Shown: positions 17,829-26,668 of the stretch, piece after piece
Layout of the letters: the number at the start of each line of letters is the position of its first letter
Numbering within the stretch: position 1 is the stretch's first letter
Assembly: GCF_001401155.1 (NCBI RefSeq)
Contig: NZ_LJRO01000090.1
Coordinates: forward strand, 186,001 to 250,000
Length of the DNA: 64,000 bases
Origin: Pseudomonas tremae
GTDB lineage: Bacteria > Pseudomonadota > Gammaproteobacteria > Pseudomonadales > Pseudomonadaceae
Direction of reading: 5' to 3'
Notes under the pieces: generated by a model
What the model was told of the DNA's origin: nothing
Database searches by the model: none
What the model saw: only the letters and a program-made list of their open reading frames with translations
Translations under genes and position numbers: made by a program

Positions 17829-18543
17829 TGTTTTTGTGAGTCATATGTCGATGGGCATCGCTTCTGCTGAACAGCCAGGCACTTATCAGGCCCATTGCCA
17901 CCCAGAACAGGGCATTGGTCAGCAGCGAAGCGATCATGAACTGCGACTCCAGCGCTTCAGGTGCCAGGCTTTCATGAACCAGTGGTTGCGGCGCGCCGAT
18001 CACATGCGGCACCACCAGAGTTGCGACACCCAGCGCTTTCAGCAGCCAGTTCTGGCCGAACACCAGCAAGGCCAGCCCGGCGGCAGTCGAGGCGGCTGTG
18101 CCGACCCACCATAGCTGACGCTGGCTCAGTTCTGCGGCTGCGGTCCCCGGCAATTCGGGTGGCAGGCCTAGGGTCGGCGCCAGCACGAACACTGCAAAAC
18201 CTGCCAGCCCCCACCATGCGCCCTGTGCGGTGTTGCGCGGAGCACGCAGCGTATAGAGCCCGGCAAGCATCAGTGCGAAACCCACTGCGACCACCAGATT
18301 GCCGCCTGTCGTGGACAGCACGCGTTGCCAGCCGTTTTCCGGTTCCCAGGCCGCTTCTTCATGTACGTGGTTGTGTTCAGCCCCCTGGCCGTCGGCGTGC
18401 TCGTGCGCCTGTTGCGCCGAGGCTGTCTCATAAGTCTCGGCCTGCTGGATCAGCGGGACGACCCAGAAGCTTTGCAGCAGAGTCAGCAGCAAGGCGGCCA
18501 GCAGGCCGGTGAAGCCTGCCGTTTGTGCGATTCGCTTGAACAT
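17806..18543 (-). CDS. cbtA: CbtA family cobalt transporter subunit
   Basis: A 245-residue membrane protein starting MFKRIAQTAGF, with about five to six hydrophobic segments. A histidine-rich periplasmic-type loop follows the first helix (AHEHADGQGAEHNHVHEEA, residues ~45-63), suited to binding Co2+. CbtA with CbtB was proposed from riboswitch and genomic context as a B12-regulated cobalt importer. A longer frame beginning at 18573 would overlap the end of cbtB and is less likely. Stop overlaps cobE. Confidence 0.88.
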   Translation of the reverse strand: MFKRIAQTAGFTGLLAALLLTLLQSFWVVPLIQQAETYETASAQQAHEHADGQGAEHNHVHEEAAWEPENGWQRVLSTTGGNLVVAVGFALMLAGLYTLRAPRNTAQGAWWGLAGFAVFVLAPTLGLPPELPGTAAAELSQRQLWWVGTAASTAAGLALLVFGQNWLLKALGVATLVVPHVIGAPQPLVHESLAPEALESQFMIASLLTNALFWVAMGLISAWLFSRSDAHRHMTHKNNVDLHQA

Positions 18544-18563
18544 TGTGTAGTCCTCGATGACGC

Positions 18564-18752
18564 TCAATGGCAAGGAAAGGCAGCGCTGTGGCGGGTATCG
18601 TGGGCTGCGTTGTGTACCGCCGCGATGTGCGAGAAACCGGCGAAGTAGACCAGGCAGGCGCCGAGCAGCGCTGCGCTGATGGCAGCGGTCAGGTGTTGGG
18701 TCTGGGTGGAGCTGGTGGCAGCCGTCTGGCTGCTGCTGATGGTGCTGGACAT
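18564..18752 (-). CDS. cbtB: CbtB cobalt transporter small subunit
   Basis: A 62-residue single-span protein. A Ser/Thr/Gln-rich N-terminus leads into one transmembrane helix (ISAALLGACLVYFAGFSHIA), then a short histidine-bearing tail HNAAHDTRHSAAFPCH that is typical of CbtB and probably binds cobalt. GAGGGA is about six bases before the ATG. It is the first gene of the operon, about 110 bases downstream of the B12 box of the leftward riboswitch. Twenty bases separate it from cbtA. Confidence 0.9.
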   Translation of the reverse strand: MSSTISSSQTAATSSTQTQHLTAAISAALLGACLVYFAGFSHIAAVHNAAHDTRHSAAFPCH

Positions 18753-18859
18753 GGGCGATCCCTCTTGAGTGTCGGCAAGTGGGCCATGCGCATACGAACC
18801 CGCTGGCGAGTGCCAGAGGTTTCGACTGCGCCCGCCCACCGCGGGTTTGTCATCGGAAA

Positions 18860-19056
18860 GAATGTCGGGCCGGTCTCCGGGCTTGCGAGGGGCTCGAACG
18901 GTTTTGCGTTCAAGCCTTCAAGGTCACCTTCCCATGCCGGGGCACAGTGGATCAGACCTTCTCTCGCTTACCGTTGCGGGGGCAGCACCGGACTTGCTCG
19001 ACAGGTCGAACGCACCGGTTTCCCGTTTCACCCCGTGAGGGGCACCCGAAACAAGG
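18860..19056 (-). promoter_or_regulatory. Cobalamin riboswitch upstream of cbtB
   Basis: The minus strand carries the conserved aptamer elements in order: GGGTGCCCCTCACGGGGTGA, ACGGGAA, the core GCTGCCCCCGCAACGGTAA, CCACTG, GGGAAGG, and the B12 box AAGCCCGGAGACCGGCC (18884-18868). It should shut down cbtB-cbtA-cobE-cobM when adenosylcobalamin is plentiful. It is divergent from a second cobalamin riboswitch. Confidence 0.92.
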
Positions 19057-19124
19057 CGCACAGGAGAGCATGGGCGGCGTGGGATCGTCAATCTGAACGA
19101 TTGACCTGTCTGCGGCCACTGCGT

Positions 19125-19340
19125 AGCCTTGCCGGTTCGAGGTTCTTCATTGGTAAGCGTTACCACATGGAGCTAAGACGGGAATGCGGTACACGCCGCA
19201 GCTGCCCCCGCAACTGTAAACGGTCATGTTCATTGCACAGCCACTGCTGCGGCGGGAAGGCGCGATGAACGTGTGTCGGCAAGGTCTACAGCATCTGCCA
19301 CACGCTGCCGTGAGCCAGGAGACCTGCCTCGAAACAGGCC
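19125..19340 (+). promoter_or_regulatory. Cobalamin riboswitch upstream of cobW
   Basis: Plus-strand aptamer with GGTAAGCGTTACCACATGGA, GCTAAGACGGGAATGCGGT, the core GCTGCCCCCGCAACTGTAA (19201-19219), CCACTG, GGGAAGG and the B12 box GAGCCAGGAGACCTGCC (19312-19328). About 115 bases separate it from the cobW ATG, room for an expression platform. It should control cobW-cobN-chlI/chlD. Confidence 0.93.
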
Positions 19341-19455
19341 CAGTGCCTGCGAATTCTCACTACAACCGGGCGGGGTGATCCGGTGGCGATCCGATCTGCA
19401 TGCCATGCATGCGGTTCTCGTCCTGTTTGCCCGCCGCATTGCCAAAGGGCACCTG

Positions 19456-20520
19456 ATGAAAACACTGGCCAAGCTTCCCGTCACCATCGTCACCGGCTTT
19501 CTAGGCTCGGGCAAGACCACGCTGTTGCGGCACATGCTCGACAACGCCGAAGGGCGGCGCATCGCGGTGATCGTCAACGAATTCGGCGAGTTGGGCATCG
19601 ACGGTGAAATCCTCAAGCAATGCACCATCGGCTGCACCGAAGAAGAGGCCAGCGGCCGCGTATACGAGTTGGCCAACGGTTGCCTGTGCTGCACGGTTCA
19701 GGAAGAGTTTTTTCCGGTCATGCGCGAACTGGTTGCCCGCCGTGGCGATCTCGACCACATCCTGATCGAAACATCGGGCCTGGCATTGCCCAAGCCGCTG
19801 GTCCAGGCCTTCCAGTGGCCCGAAATCCGCAACGCCTGCACGGTCGATGCGGTAATCACAGTAGTCGACAGCCCGGCGGTTCTGGCCGGTACGTTCGCTG
19901 CATTCCCGGATCAAGTCGACGCACAGCGCAAACTGGACCCTAATCTGGACCACGAGTCGCCGCTGCACGAACTGTTTGCCGATCAACTGGCCAGCGCCGA
20001 TCTGGTGATTCTCAACAAGGCCGACATGATTGATGCCGAAGGGCTGGCCGCAGTGCGCGCCGAAGTCGCCGAAGAGCTGCCGCCCGCCGTCAAGGTGGTC
20101 GAAGCCAGCAGTGGTCGTTTGCCGATCAGCGTTCTGCTGGGTGTCGGTGCCGAGTCCGAGCTGCACATCGACGGTCGCGAGACCCACCACGATCATCACG
20201 ACGATGGCGACGAGGATGACCACGATCACGACGCGTTTGACTCGATCTCGCTGAAACTGCCGCAAGCCGATGAAAAGGTCCTGCTCGATGCGCTCAATCA
20301 GCTCGTTGTGCAGCACGGCATTTTGCGCGTTAAGGGCTTTGCCGCCATTCCGGGCAAGCCGATGCGTTTGCTTATCCAAGGCGTGGGCACGCGCTTCGAC
20401 AAGCACTTCGACCGCGCCTGGCGCGCCGATGAAGAGCGTGCTACGCACTTGGTGCTGATCGGCCAGGAGCTGGACGCTGTTGCGCTGCAAACCCAGCTCA
20501 ACGCTGCGATTGCCGGCTGA
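19456..20520 (+). CDS. cobW: CobW-family metallochaperone GTPase
   Basis: A 354-residue G3E GTPase that delivers metal, here presumably Co2+ to the chelatase. P-loop GFLGSGKTT lies at 14-22, the metal-binding CxCC-type motif GCLCC at 75-79, then ETSGLALPKP. A histidine/aspartate-rich metal-binding stretch (about residues 238-258) is followed by the CobW C-terminal domain. The ATG at 19456 was chosen over a long upstream extension that would run through the riboswitch. Stop is three bases before cobN, so the two genes are coupled. Confidence 0.94.
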   Translation: MKTLAKLPVTIVTGFLGSGKTTLLRHMLDNAEGRRIAVIVNEFGELGIDGEILKQCTIGCTEEEASGRVYELANGCLCCTVQEEFFPVMRELVARRGDLDHILIETSGLALPKPLVQAFQWPEIRNACTVDAVITVVDSPAVLAGTFAAFPDQVDAQRKLDPNLDHESPLHELFADQLASADLVILNKADMIDAEGLAAVRAEVAEELPPAVKVVEASSGRLPISVLLGVGAESELHIDGRETHHDHHDDGDEDDHDHDAFDSISLKLPQADEKVLLDALNQLVVQHGILRVKGFAAIPGKPMRLLIQGVGTRFDKHFDRAWRADEERATHLVLIGQELDAVALQTQLNAAIAG

Positions 20521-20523
20521 CCC

Positions 20524-23500
20524 ATGCATTTACTGAGAACCCAGCCCGGCGGTTTTGTACCGGACGACAGCATCGCCGACCTGGGGCAGACGCCAGCCGA
20601 GCTGGTGATTCTCTGCAGCGGCGATTCCAGCCTCGCCCTGCTGGCCGAAGCCGCCCGGCAACTCCCTGAGGATTACCCCAGCCTGCGTCTGGCCAACCCG
20701 ATGCAGGTACAAAATCACGCGTCGGTCGACTTGTACGTTGACGAGGTCTTGCGCCACGCCAAAGTCATTCTGATTTCTCTCCACGGCGGTATCGGCTATT
20801 GGCGTTACGGCGTGGAACGACTGATGGAGCTGGCGGAGCGTGGCGTTGACGTCATTCTGGTGCCGGGCGATGACCGCCCTGACCCCGAGTTGAGCGACCT
20901 GAGCACAGTGCCTGCCACAGAGCGCGACCGGCTCTGGCAGTTTCTGCGTCAGGGCGGGCTGCAAAATGCGCTGGACCTGTATCGCTGCATGGCCAGTCAG
21001 TGGCTTGGTCGCGATTACCCTTGGGCCGAGCCGCAGCCATTGCCGCGCACGGCGGTCTATCATCCGCAACGGGCAACTGCCGGGTTGCATGACTGGCAGG
21101 CAGAATGGCGTGCGGACCGTCCTGTGGTCGCGCTGTTGTTCTACCGTTCGCACTTGCAGGCTGCCAACACCGGCTTTATTGATGAGTTCTGCACCCGCTT
21201 GCAGGCGCAGGGCATCAACCCTTTGCCGATTGCGGTCGCCAGCCTGAAGGAGCCCGGCTGTTTCGTTCAGGTGGAAAACTGGCTGGATGAGGCTGGGGTC
21301 GAACTGATCCTCAACACCACCGGCTTTGCGCAGTCGAGCCCGGAGTCGCCGCATTTGCGCCCGTTCCGACGCGACGTGCCGGTCATTCAGGCGATCTGTG
21401 CCCAGGACAACGAGCCTGCCTGGGAGGCCAGCGAGCAGGGGCTCGGCGCTCGTGACCTGGCGATGCACATTGCCTTGCCGGAACTGGACGGGCGCATCAT
21501 CAGCCGACCGATCAGCTTCAAGGATCTGGCCTGGCGCAGCGAGCGCAGTCAGTCGGATGTGGTCTGTTACCGGGCCCAGCCTGATCGTATGGACTTTGTC
21601 GCCCAGTTGGCGCGGCGCTGGATCGAACTGGCGCGTCTGCCCAATGCCGACAAGCGTGTGGCGCTGATTCTCGCCAACTATCCGACCCGCGATGGGCGGA
21701 TCGGCAACGGCGTCGGCCTCGACACGCCAGCAGCTGCGCTAAACATTCTGCGCGCCATGCAGGCCGAGGGCTATCCGCTGGAGCAGTTGCCGGAAAGCGG
21801 CACTGCGCTCATCCAGCAGCTACTCGGTGGCGTGACCAACGACCTGGACAGCATCGACCAGCGCCCTTGTCAGCAAAGCATGGCGCTGGATGAATACCTG
21901 GCGGCATTCAACGAACTGCCGCAGAGCAACCGCGACGCAGTGAACGCCCGCTGGGGTGCTCCGAATGCAGATCCGATGTTCCGCAGTGGCAGAATGATGA
22001 TCGCCGGTCTGCGTTTCGGGATGACCTTCATCGGCATTCAGCCAGCACGCGGTTACCAGGTTGATCCCAGCGCGGTCTATCACGATCCGGATCTGGTTCC
22101 GCCGCACGGTTATCTGGCGTTCTACTTCTGGTTGCGCAAGGCTTACGGCGCGCATGCAGTGGTGCATGTTGGCAAACATGGCAATCTCGAATGGTTGCCC
22201 GGCAAGGGCGTCGGTTTGTCGCGAACCTGCTGGCCGGATGCGGTGCTGGGCGCGATGCCCAATATCTATCCATTCATCGTCAACGACCCAGGCGAGGGCG
22301 CACAGGCCAAGCGCCGTACCCAGGCGGTGATCATTGACCACCTGATGCCACCGCTGACCCGCGCCGAAACCTACGGCCCGTTGCGCAATCTGGAGCTGCT
22401 CGCTGACGAATTCTACGAGGCGCAGTTGCTTGATCCGCGGCGCGCTCGTGAGCTGCAACGCGACATTCTCGAACTGGTCCGTGAAACCCGCATTGATCGT
22501 GAACTGGCGCTGGACGAGTCCACTGACAGCGACGCCGATGCAGCAGTCTGGCTGCCACGTCTGGACACTTACCTGTGTGATCTGAAGGAATCGCAGATTC
22601 GCGATGGCCTGCATATTTTTGGTCAGTCGCCGGAAGGGCGTCTGCGTACCGACACCTTGCTGGCCCTGTTGCGTATTCCGCGTGGCGACGGGCGCGGAGC
22701 GCAATCCAGTCTGTTGCGGGCCTTGAGCAAGGCCTTCGGGTTGGAGTTCGACCCGCTCAATTGCGAGCTGGCCGCGCCGTGGACCGGCGCCCGTCCCCCT
22801 GAGTTGCTGGCCGTCAGCACAGACCCCTGGCGCAGTGCGGGTGATGCCCGCGAACGGCTTGAGCTGTACGCTGCTGCCATGATCGAGCGGGTCACGCAGG
22901 GCGAAGAACTGCACGACCTGCCGGTTCATGAGGACCTGGCGCTGATCATCGACAGCCTGCGTGAAGTGGTCGCGCCGCGGCTGGACGCCTGTGGCCCAGG
23001 CGAAATGCAGGGCATGCTCGACGCACTGAGCGGCCGCTTCGTTCCGGCGGGGCCTAGCGGCGCGCCCAGTCGCGGACGTCTGGACGTGCTGCCGACCGGG
23101 CGCAATTTCTTCAGCGTGGACGTGCGCAACCTGCCGACCACCACCGCCTGGCGCATTGGTTTTCAGTCGGCAAACCTGCTGCTGGAACGCCACCTCCAAG
23201 ATCATGGCGATCACTTGCGCCAGTTGGGTCTGTCCGTCTGGGGCACGGCAACCATGCGCACCGGCGGCGACGACATTGCCCAGGCGATGGCCTTGATGGG
23301 CGTTCGCCCTGTGTGGGCGACCGGCAGTCAGCGGGTCGATGATTTCGAGATTCTGCCGATCAGCCTGCTGGATCGGCCGAGGGTGGATGTCACCTTGCGG
23401 GTATCCGGGTTCTTCCGCGACGCCTTCGCCAACCTCATCAAGCTGTTCGATGCCGCCGTTCAGGCTGTCGCAGCACTGGATGAGCCGGATGACATGAATC

Positions 23501-24288
23501 CGCTGGCGGCCAGAGTGCGCGAAGAACGCGAGAGTTTTGTGGCGCAAGGTCTCGACGAAGACGAAGCTGCACGCCAGGCTGGCTGGCGGATCTTCGGCGC
23601 CAAACCGGGTGCCTATGGCGCTGGTGTGCAGGGGGCCATTGATGGCCGCCTGTGGCAAAGCCGCGAAGACCTTGCCGAGGTTTACCTGAATTGGGGCGGT
23701 TACGCCTATGGCGCTGCAGATGAAGGCACCCCGGCCCGGCAGCGTTTCGCTGAGCGCCTGTCTAAGGTGCAGGCAGTCTTGCAGAACCAGGACAACCGCG
23801 AGCACGACCTGCTCGATTCGAACGATTATTACCAGTTTCAGGGTGGCATGCTTGCAGCGTCAGAAAGCCTCAGCGGGCAGAAGACTGCCAGCTATCATGG
23901 CGATCACAGCCAGCCTGATCTGCCGAAAATCCGCACCCTCAAGGAAGAGCTGAACCGGGTAATCCGTTCGCGTGCGGCAAACCCGAAATGGATCGAAGGG
24001 GTCAAGCGTCACGGCTACAAAGGCGCGTTCGAGATGGCTGCGACTGTGGACTTTCTGTTCGCCTTCGACGCGACTACCGAACTGATCGACGATCATCAGT
24101 ACGCGTTGCTGGCCGACGCCTATCTGCTTGATCCGGCGACCCGCGAATTTATCGCACAACATAACCCCGACGCCTTGCGCGACATGACCGAGCGCATGCT
24201 CGAGGCTCAGCAGCGCGGGCTCTGGCAGGAACCTGGCGAGTATCAGCAAGCGCTGGAAGACCTGTTGTTGGACATAGAAGAGAGTTGA
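20524..24288 (+). CDS. cobN: Cobaltochelatase subunit CobN
   Basis: A 1254-residue large subunit of the ATP-dependent chelatase that inserts Co2+ into hydrogenobyrinic acid a,c-diamide. It is homologous to the BchH/ChlH porphyrin-binding subunit: TFIGIQPARGYQVDPSAVYH, HVGKHGNLEWLPGKG and the C-terminal YNPKWIEG-like block (ANPKWIEGVKRHGYKGA) are all present. Length fits CobN. It follows cobW directly, and its TGA stop shares a base with the ATG of chlI. CobS/CobT genes are absent; ChlI/ChlD-type subunits encoded next probably substitute. Confidence 0.95.
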   Translation: MHLLRTQPGGFVPDDSIADLGQTPAELVILCSGDSSLALLAEAARQLPEDYPSLRLANPMQVQNHASVDLYVDEVLRHAKVILISLHGGIGYWRYGVERLMELAERGVDVILVPGDDRPDPELSDLSTVPATERDRLWQFLRQGGLQNALDLYRCMASQWLGRDYPWAEPQPLPRTAVYHPQRATAGLHDWQAEWRADRPVVALLFYRSHLQAANTGFIDEFCTRLQAQGINPLPIAVASLKEPGCFVQVENWLDEAGVELILNTTGFAQSSPESPHLRPFRRDVPVIQAICAQDNEPAWEASEQGLGARDLAMHIALPELDGRIISRPISFKDLAWRSERSQSDVVCYRAQPDRMDFVAQLARRWIELARLPNADKRVALILANYPTRDGRIGNGVGLDTPAAALNILRAMQAEGYPLEQLPESGTALIQQLLGGVTNDLDSIDQRPCQQSMALDEYLAAFNELPQSNRDAVNARWGAPNADPMFRSGRMMIAGLRFGMTFIGIQPARGYQVDPSAVYHDPDLVPPHGYLAFYFWLRKAYGAHAVVHVGKHGNLEWLPGKGVGLSRTCWPDAVLGAMPNIYPFIVNDPGEGAQAKRRTQAVIIDHLMPPLTRAETYGPLRNLELLADEFYEAQLLDPRRARELQRDILELVRETRIDRELALDESTDSDADAAVWLPRLDTYLCDLKESQIRDGLHIFGQSPEGRLRTDTLLALLRIPRGDGRGAQSSLLRALSKAFGLEFDPLNCELAAPWTGARPPELLAVSTDPWRSAGDARERLELYAAAMIERVTQGEELHDLPVHEDLALIIDSLREVVAPRLDACGPGEMQGMLDALSGRFVPAGPSGAPSRGRLDVLPTGRNFFSVDVRNLPTTTAWRIGFQSANLLLERHLQDHGDHLRQLGLSVWGTATMRTGGDDIAQAMALMGVRPVWATGSQRVDDFEILPISLLDRPRVDVTLRVSGFFRDAFANLIKLFDAAVQAVAALDEPDDMNPLAARVREERESFVAQGLDEDEAARQAGWRIFGAKPGAYGAGVQGAIDGRLWQSREDLAEVYLNWGGYAYGAADEGTPARQRFAERLSKVQAVLQNQDNREHDLLDSNDYYQFQGGMLAASESLSGQKTASYHGDHSQPDLPKIRTLKEELNRVIRSRAANPKWIEGVKRHGYKGAFEMAATVDFLFAFDATTELIDDHQYALLADAYLLDPATREFIAQHNPDALRDMTERMLEAQQRGLWQEPGEYQQALEDLLLDIEES

Positions 24289-25319
24289 TGACCGTGCCCG
24301 ATTCAAGCCGTAGCGACACTCCGCATTTTCCGCTGGCCGCAGTGGTCGGGGCAGATGATCTGAAACTGGCACTGTGCCTGACCGCCATTGACCCCCGCAT
24401 TGGCGGTGTATTGATCGAGGGGCCGCGTGGCATGGCCAAGTCGACACTGGCGCGTGGTTTGGCTGATTTGCTGGCCAGCGGTCAGTTCGTCACTTTGCCG
24501 CTGGGCGCGACTGAAGAACGGCTGGTCGGCACGCTGGACCTGGACGCCGCGCTGGCCGAGGGTCGTGCGCGTTTCTCGCCGGGCGTGCTGGCAAAGGCAG
24601 ATGGCGGTGTGCTGTATGTCGATGAGGTCAACCTGCTCGCCGATCACCTGGTCGATCTGCTGCTGGACGTTGCCGCCAGCGGTGTCAATCTGGTCGAGCG
24701 TGACGGGATCTCCCACCGGCATGCTGCGCGTTTTGTGCTGATCGGCACCATGAACCCGGAAGAAGGCGAACTGCGTCCGCAATTGCTGGATCGCTTTGGC
24801 CTGAACGTGGCGCTGAGTGGTCAGACACAACCTGTCGAGCGCAGCCAGATCATCCGACGCCGTCTGGATTTCGATGCCGATCCGGCGGTTTTTTGTCAGC
24901 ATTGGCAAGCACAGCAGGACGCCTTGAAGCTTCGTTGCGAGCAGGCGCGTTCGCTGTTGCCCGGCATCGAGCTGGACGATCAGTCGTTGGTCGCGATCAC
25001 CGAGCGCTGTTTTGCTGCCGGTGTGGACGGTATGCGCGCTGATCTGGTCTGGCTGCGGGCTGCACGAGCCCATGCTGCATGGCGTGGGGTGGGGCAGATC
25101 GAAGAGCAGGACATCGAAGCTGTCGCTGAATTTGCCTTGCGTCACAGACGTCGCGAACCGACTCCGCCGCCGCAGAATCAGGAAGCGCCGCCGCCACCCG
25201 AATCGTCGCCTAAGTCAGACAAACCCGAAAGCGGGCAGGGCAGCTGGGGTGAGTTGCCGGCTCAGGCAGTGGTCACCGGGTCACGCCGTGAAGTGCCGAG
25301 CTGGCCAAAAAAGCCGTAG
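24288..25319 (+). CDS. ChlI-like AAA+ cobaltochelatase subunit (0-frame product)
   Basis: A 343-residue MgCl-chelatase I-type ATPase. Walker A GPRGMAKS is at 45-52, Walker B is in VLYVDEVNLL and TMNPEEGELRPQLLDRFGL is the sensor region. After ~285 comes a Pro-rich linker (RREPTPPPQ...) and then the stop at 25317-25319. ATG at 24288 overlaps the cobN stop (TGATG). The last codons, CCA AAA AAG CCG TAG, contain the slippery heptamer A_AAA_AAG, followed five bases later by a perfect 13-bp hairpin. A -1 shift there would join this protein to the VWA domain downstream, giving a 565-residue ChlI-ChlD fusion. Confidence 0.92.
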   Translation: MTVPDSSRSDTPHFPLAAVVGADDLKLALCLTAIDPRIGGVLIEGPRGMAKSTLARGLADLLASGQFVTLPLGATEERLVGTLDLDAALAEGRARFSPGVLAKADGGVLYVDEVNLLADHLVDLLLDVAASGVNLVERDGISHRHAARFVLIGTMNPEEGELRPQLLDRFGLNVALSGQTQPVERSQIIRRRLDFDADPAVFCQHWQAQQDALKLRCEQARSLLPGIELDDQSLVAITERCFAAGVDGMRADLVWLRAARAHAAWRGVGQIEEQDIEAVAEFALRHRRREPTPPPQNQEAPPPPESSPKSDKPESGQGSWGELPAQAVVTGSRREVPSWPKKP

Positions 25320-25354
25320 GCATCCGCCCCCGTATTACTCAGGGGGCGGATGCC
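25307..25354 (+). promoter_or_regulatory. Predicted -1 programmed ribosomal frameshift signal (slippery site plus stem-loop)
   Basis: The heptamer A_AAA_AAG (25307-25313) is in the correct phase of the chlI frame. The zero-frame stop is two codons later. After a five-base spacer comes a perfect 13-bp stem, GGCATCCGCCCCC (25319-25331) with GGGGGCGGATGCC (25342-25354), and a 10-base loop. The -1 frame is open from the slip site through the hairpin to the end of the VWA gene at 25984. All components of a dnaX-type signal except a clear upstream Shine-Dalgarno stimulator are visible. Absence of a T-run argues against a terminator. Confidence 0.85.
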
Positions 25355-25372
25355 ATCCCCCGTCCCGGTCGA

Positions 25373-25984
25373 TTGGCCTCCGGCAGGCAAGGAGCCATTC
25401 GCGCAGGTGCCGAGGGCCTGGTGCAATGGCTGCCCACCTTATTGAGGGGGCGACCGAAGAGCCGCAAGGATCTAGTCCGCCAACCACGTAGCGCTCGCCC
25501 GAGTGAGTTGCTGCTGGTGATTGTCGATGCGTCGGCTTCGACGCGGCGTCATCAGGCTCTTAGTCAAGCCAAGGGCCTGCTTTCTCAGGTATTCGATGAC
25601 GCCTATCGACGCCGTGCGCGGCTTGCGTTGCTGACGGCCAGCGGCGCTGTGCCGCGCTGGCAGCATCAGGGCCTCAAGGCTTCAGCAGCATTGGTTCCAT
25701 GGCTTGACGGGCTGGGCGCGGGGGGCGGCACGCCACTGACGGCCGCGCTGGAACAGGCCAGAGCATGGCTGGAGCAACGCCAGAAGCGCTACCCCGCCGA
25801 ACAGCATCGGGTGCTGGTGATGACCGACGGCAGGATCAAGCAACTGCCTGTGTTGTCGGCATTTACCTGTGCCAGTCTGCTTATCGATATAGAGAAGGGT
25901 CCGATCCGCCTTGGAAGGGCCAGAGAGCTGGCATCAAGCCTGGGCGCGGAATATCGCCATATCGACGAGCTGAAAGAGGTTTGA
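25373..25984 (+). CDS. ChlD-like VWA-domain cobaltochelatase subunit (probably made by -1 frameshift from chlI)
   Basis: The frame encodes a von Willebrand A domain with the MIDAS metal site: DASAS, a Thr in GGGTPLTAAL and MTDG. It corresponds to the C-terminal half of ChlD/BchD and pairs with ChlI and CobN. An independent start would have to be TTG at 25373 with no convincing ribosome site. However, the frame is open back to 25313, where it is in -1 phase with chlI at a slippery heptamer. The likelier product is therefore a ChlI-ChlD fusion with residues ~343 onward in this frame. The first ATG-free 60 bases include the hairpin sequence. Confidence 0.85.
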   Translation: MASGRQGAIRAGAEGLVQWLPTLLRGRPKSRKDLVRQPRSARPSELLLVIVDASASTRRHQALSQAKGLLSQVFDDAYRRRARLALLTASGAVPRWQHQGLKASAALVPWLDGLGAGGGTPLTAALEQARAWLEQRQKRYPAEQHRVLVMTDGRIKQLPVLSAFTCASLLIDIEKGPIRLGRARELASSLGAEYRHIDELKEV

Positions 25985-25997
25985 GGCGCGGCGCCTT

Positions 25998-26040
25998 ATT
26001 CACTCTCGTGCCCGAACAGAGCATTGGCGCGGGAGTGAAT
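25998..26040. repeat. Inverted repeat after the chelatase operon
   Basis: ATTCACTC (25998-26005) pairs with GAGTGAAT (26033-26040) over a GC-rich interior. It lies between convergent genes, so it could aid transcript termination or stability, but no T-run follows on either strand. Confidence 0.4.
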
Positions 26041-26074
26041 CGGCTTCAGGTATCGCGATTGGCGCAAGGCGCAA

Positions 26075-26341
26075 TCAGGCAGGCATGGTCCACGGCTTGA
26101 GGTCGTAGCCTTCGCTGCTGATTTCTGCGCGGGCCTGTTCCAGCGCACTGGCCAGTTGCCGCTTGTCTGAGTAGGTGCTGCTCGGGATCTGCTTGCGACC
26201 GATGCGATTGCTGGTGCGGTCAATCACCGTCAGGCTCAGCTCGCCGTTACCGTCCTGTGGTGCCCAGGCAACACACTGGAAGGGTTCAAAAGCGTGTCCA
26301 GCGATCAGAAGTGCATCGTTGAAGCGCAGTGGGGCGTTCAT
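26075..26341 (-). CDS. Small conserved hypothetical protein
   Basis: An 88-residue soluble protein starting MNAPLRFNDALLIAGHAFEP, chosen because GAGG lies upstream of the ATG at 26341; a longer frame to 26440 has no such site. It alternates predicted beta strands (CVAWAPQDG, ELSLTVIDRTS) with a C-terminal helix (ASALEQARAEISSEG). No signal peptide, cysteines or known motif. I recall similar proteins in other pseudomonads but no assigned function. Convergent with the chelatase operon. Confidence 0.75.
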   Translation of the reverse strand: MNAPLRFNDALLIAGHAFEPFQCVAWAPQDGNGELSLTVIDRTSNRIGRKQIPSSTYSDKRQLASALEQARAEISSEGYDLKPWTMPA

Positions 26342-26668
26342 GGTCAAATCCTCAAGTGCCCGTATCAATTCAGTCTCGGCGGCGGGCTGACCGTCCGGCT
26401 GGTTACTTGTGTTGATGAACAACAGGGGGGCGTGAGTCACACTGTTGAAAAGAAATTTTCTGTTTTTTTCAAACGCGGCTTAAAAAACAGCCCTGAATCG
26501 GCCGCTAATGAACCGAAAGGCACTTAATGACACCTGCCGAAGCTTGTTAGACGTAATCGGTACAAGGCTGCGTCAAATAGTTGCTAGGGTGGTAGTTGGG
26601 CTCGCCAACATGCTGTTTATAAGAAGTTTTTAATAATCCAACTCGACGCCGGGCGCCAAGGACTCTTC
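26342..26668. other. Intergenic region upstream of the VpsR-like regulator
   Basis: This stretch of 327 bases carries the 5' regions of the small gene on the left and the enhancer-binding regulator on the right. It is moderately AT-rich near 26450-26500 and 26615-26640. No sigma-54 site, hairpin terminator or RNA gene was recognised. Confidence 0.5.

Noticed and set aside
21820..23805. 661-codon open frame antisense to cobN
   Set aside because: It lies wholly inside the well-supported cobN gene, has no ribosome site or recognisable domain, and arises from the GC-rich codon pattern of the real gene.
25319..25354. The 13-bp hairpin after chlI read as a transcription terminator
   Set aside because: No T-run follows, the downstream VWA domain is functionally needed with ChlI, and spacing to an in-phase slippery heptamer fits a frameshift stimulator much better.
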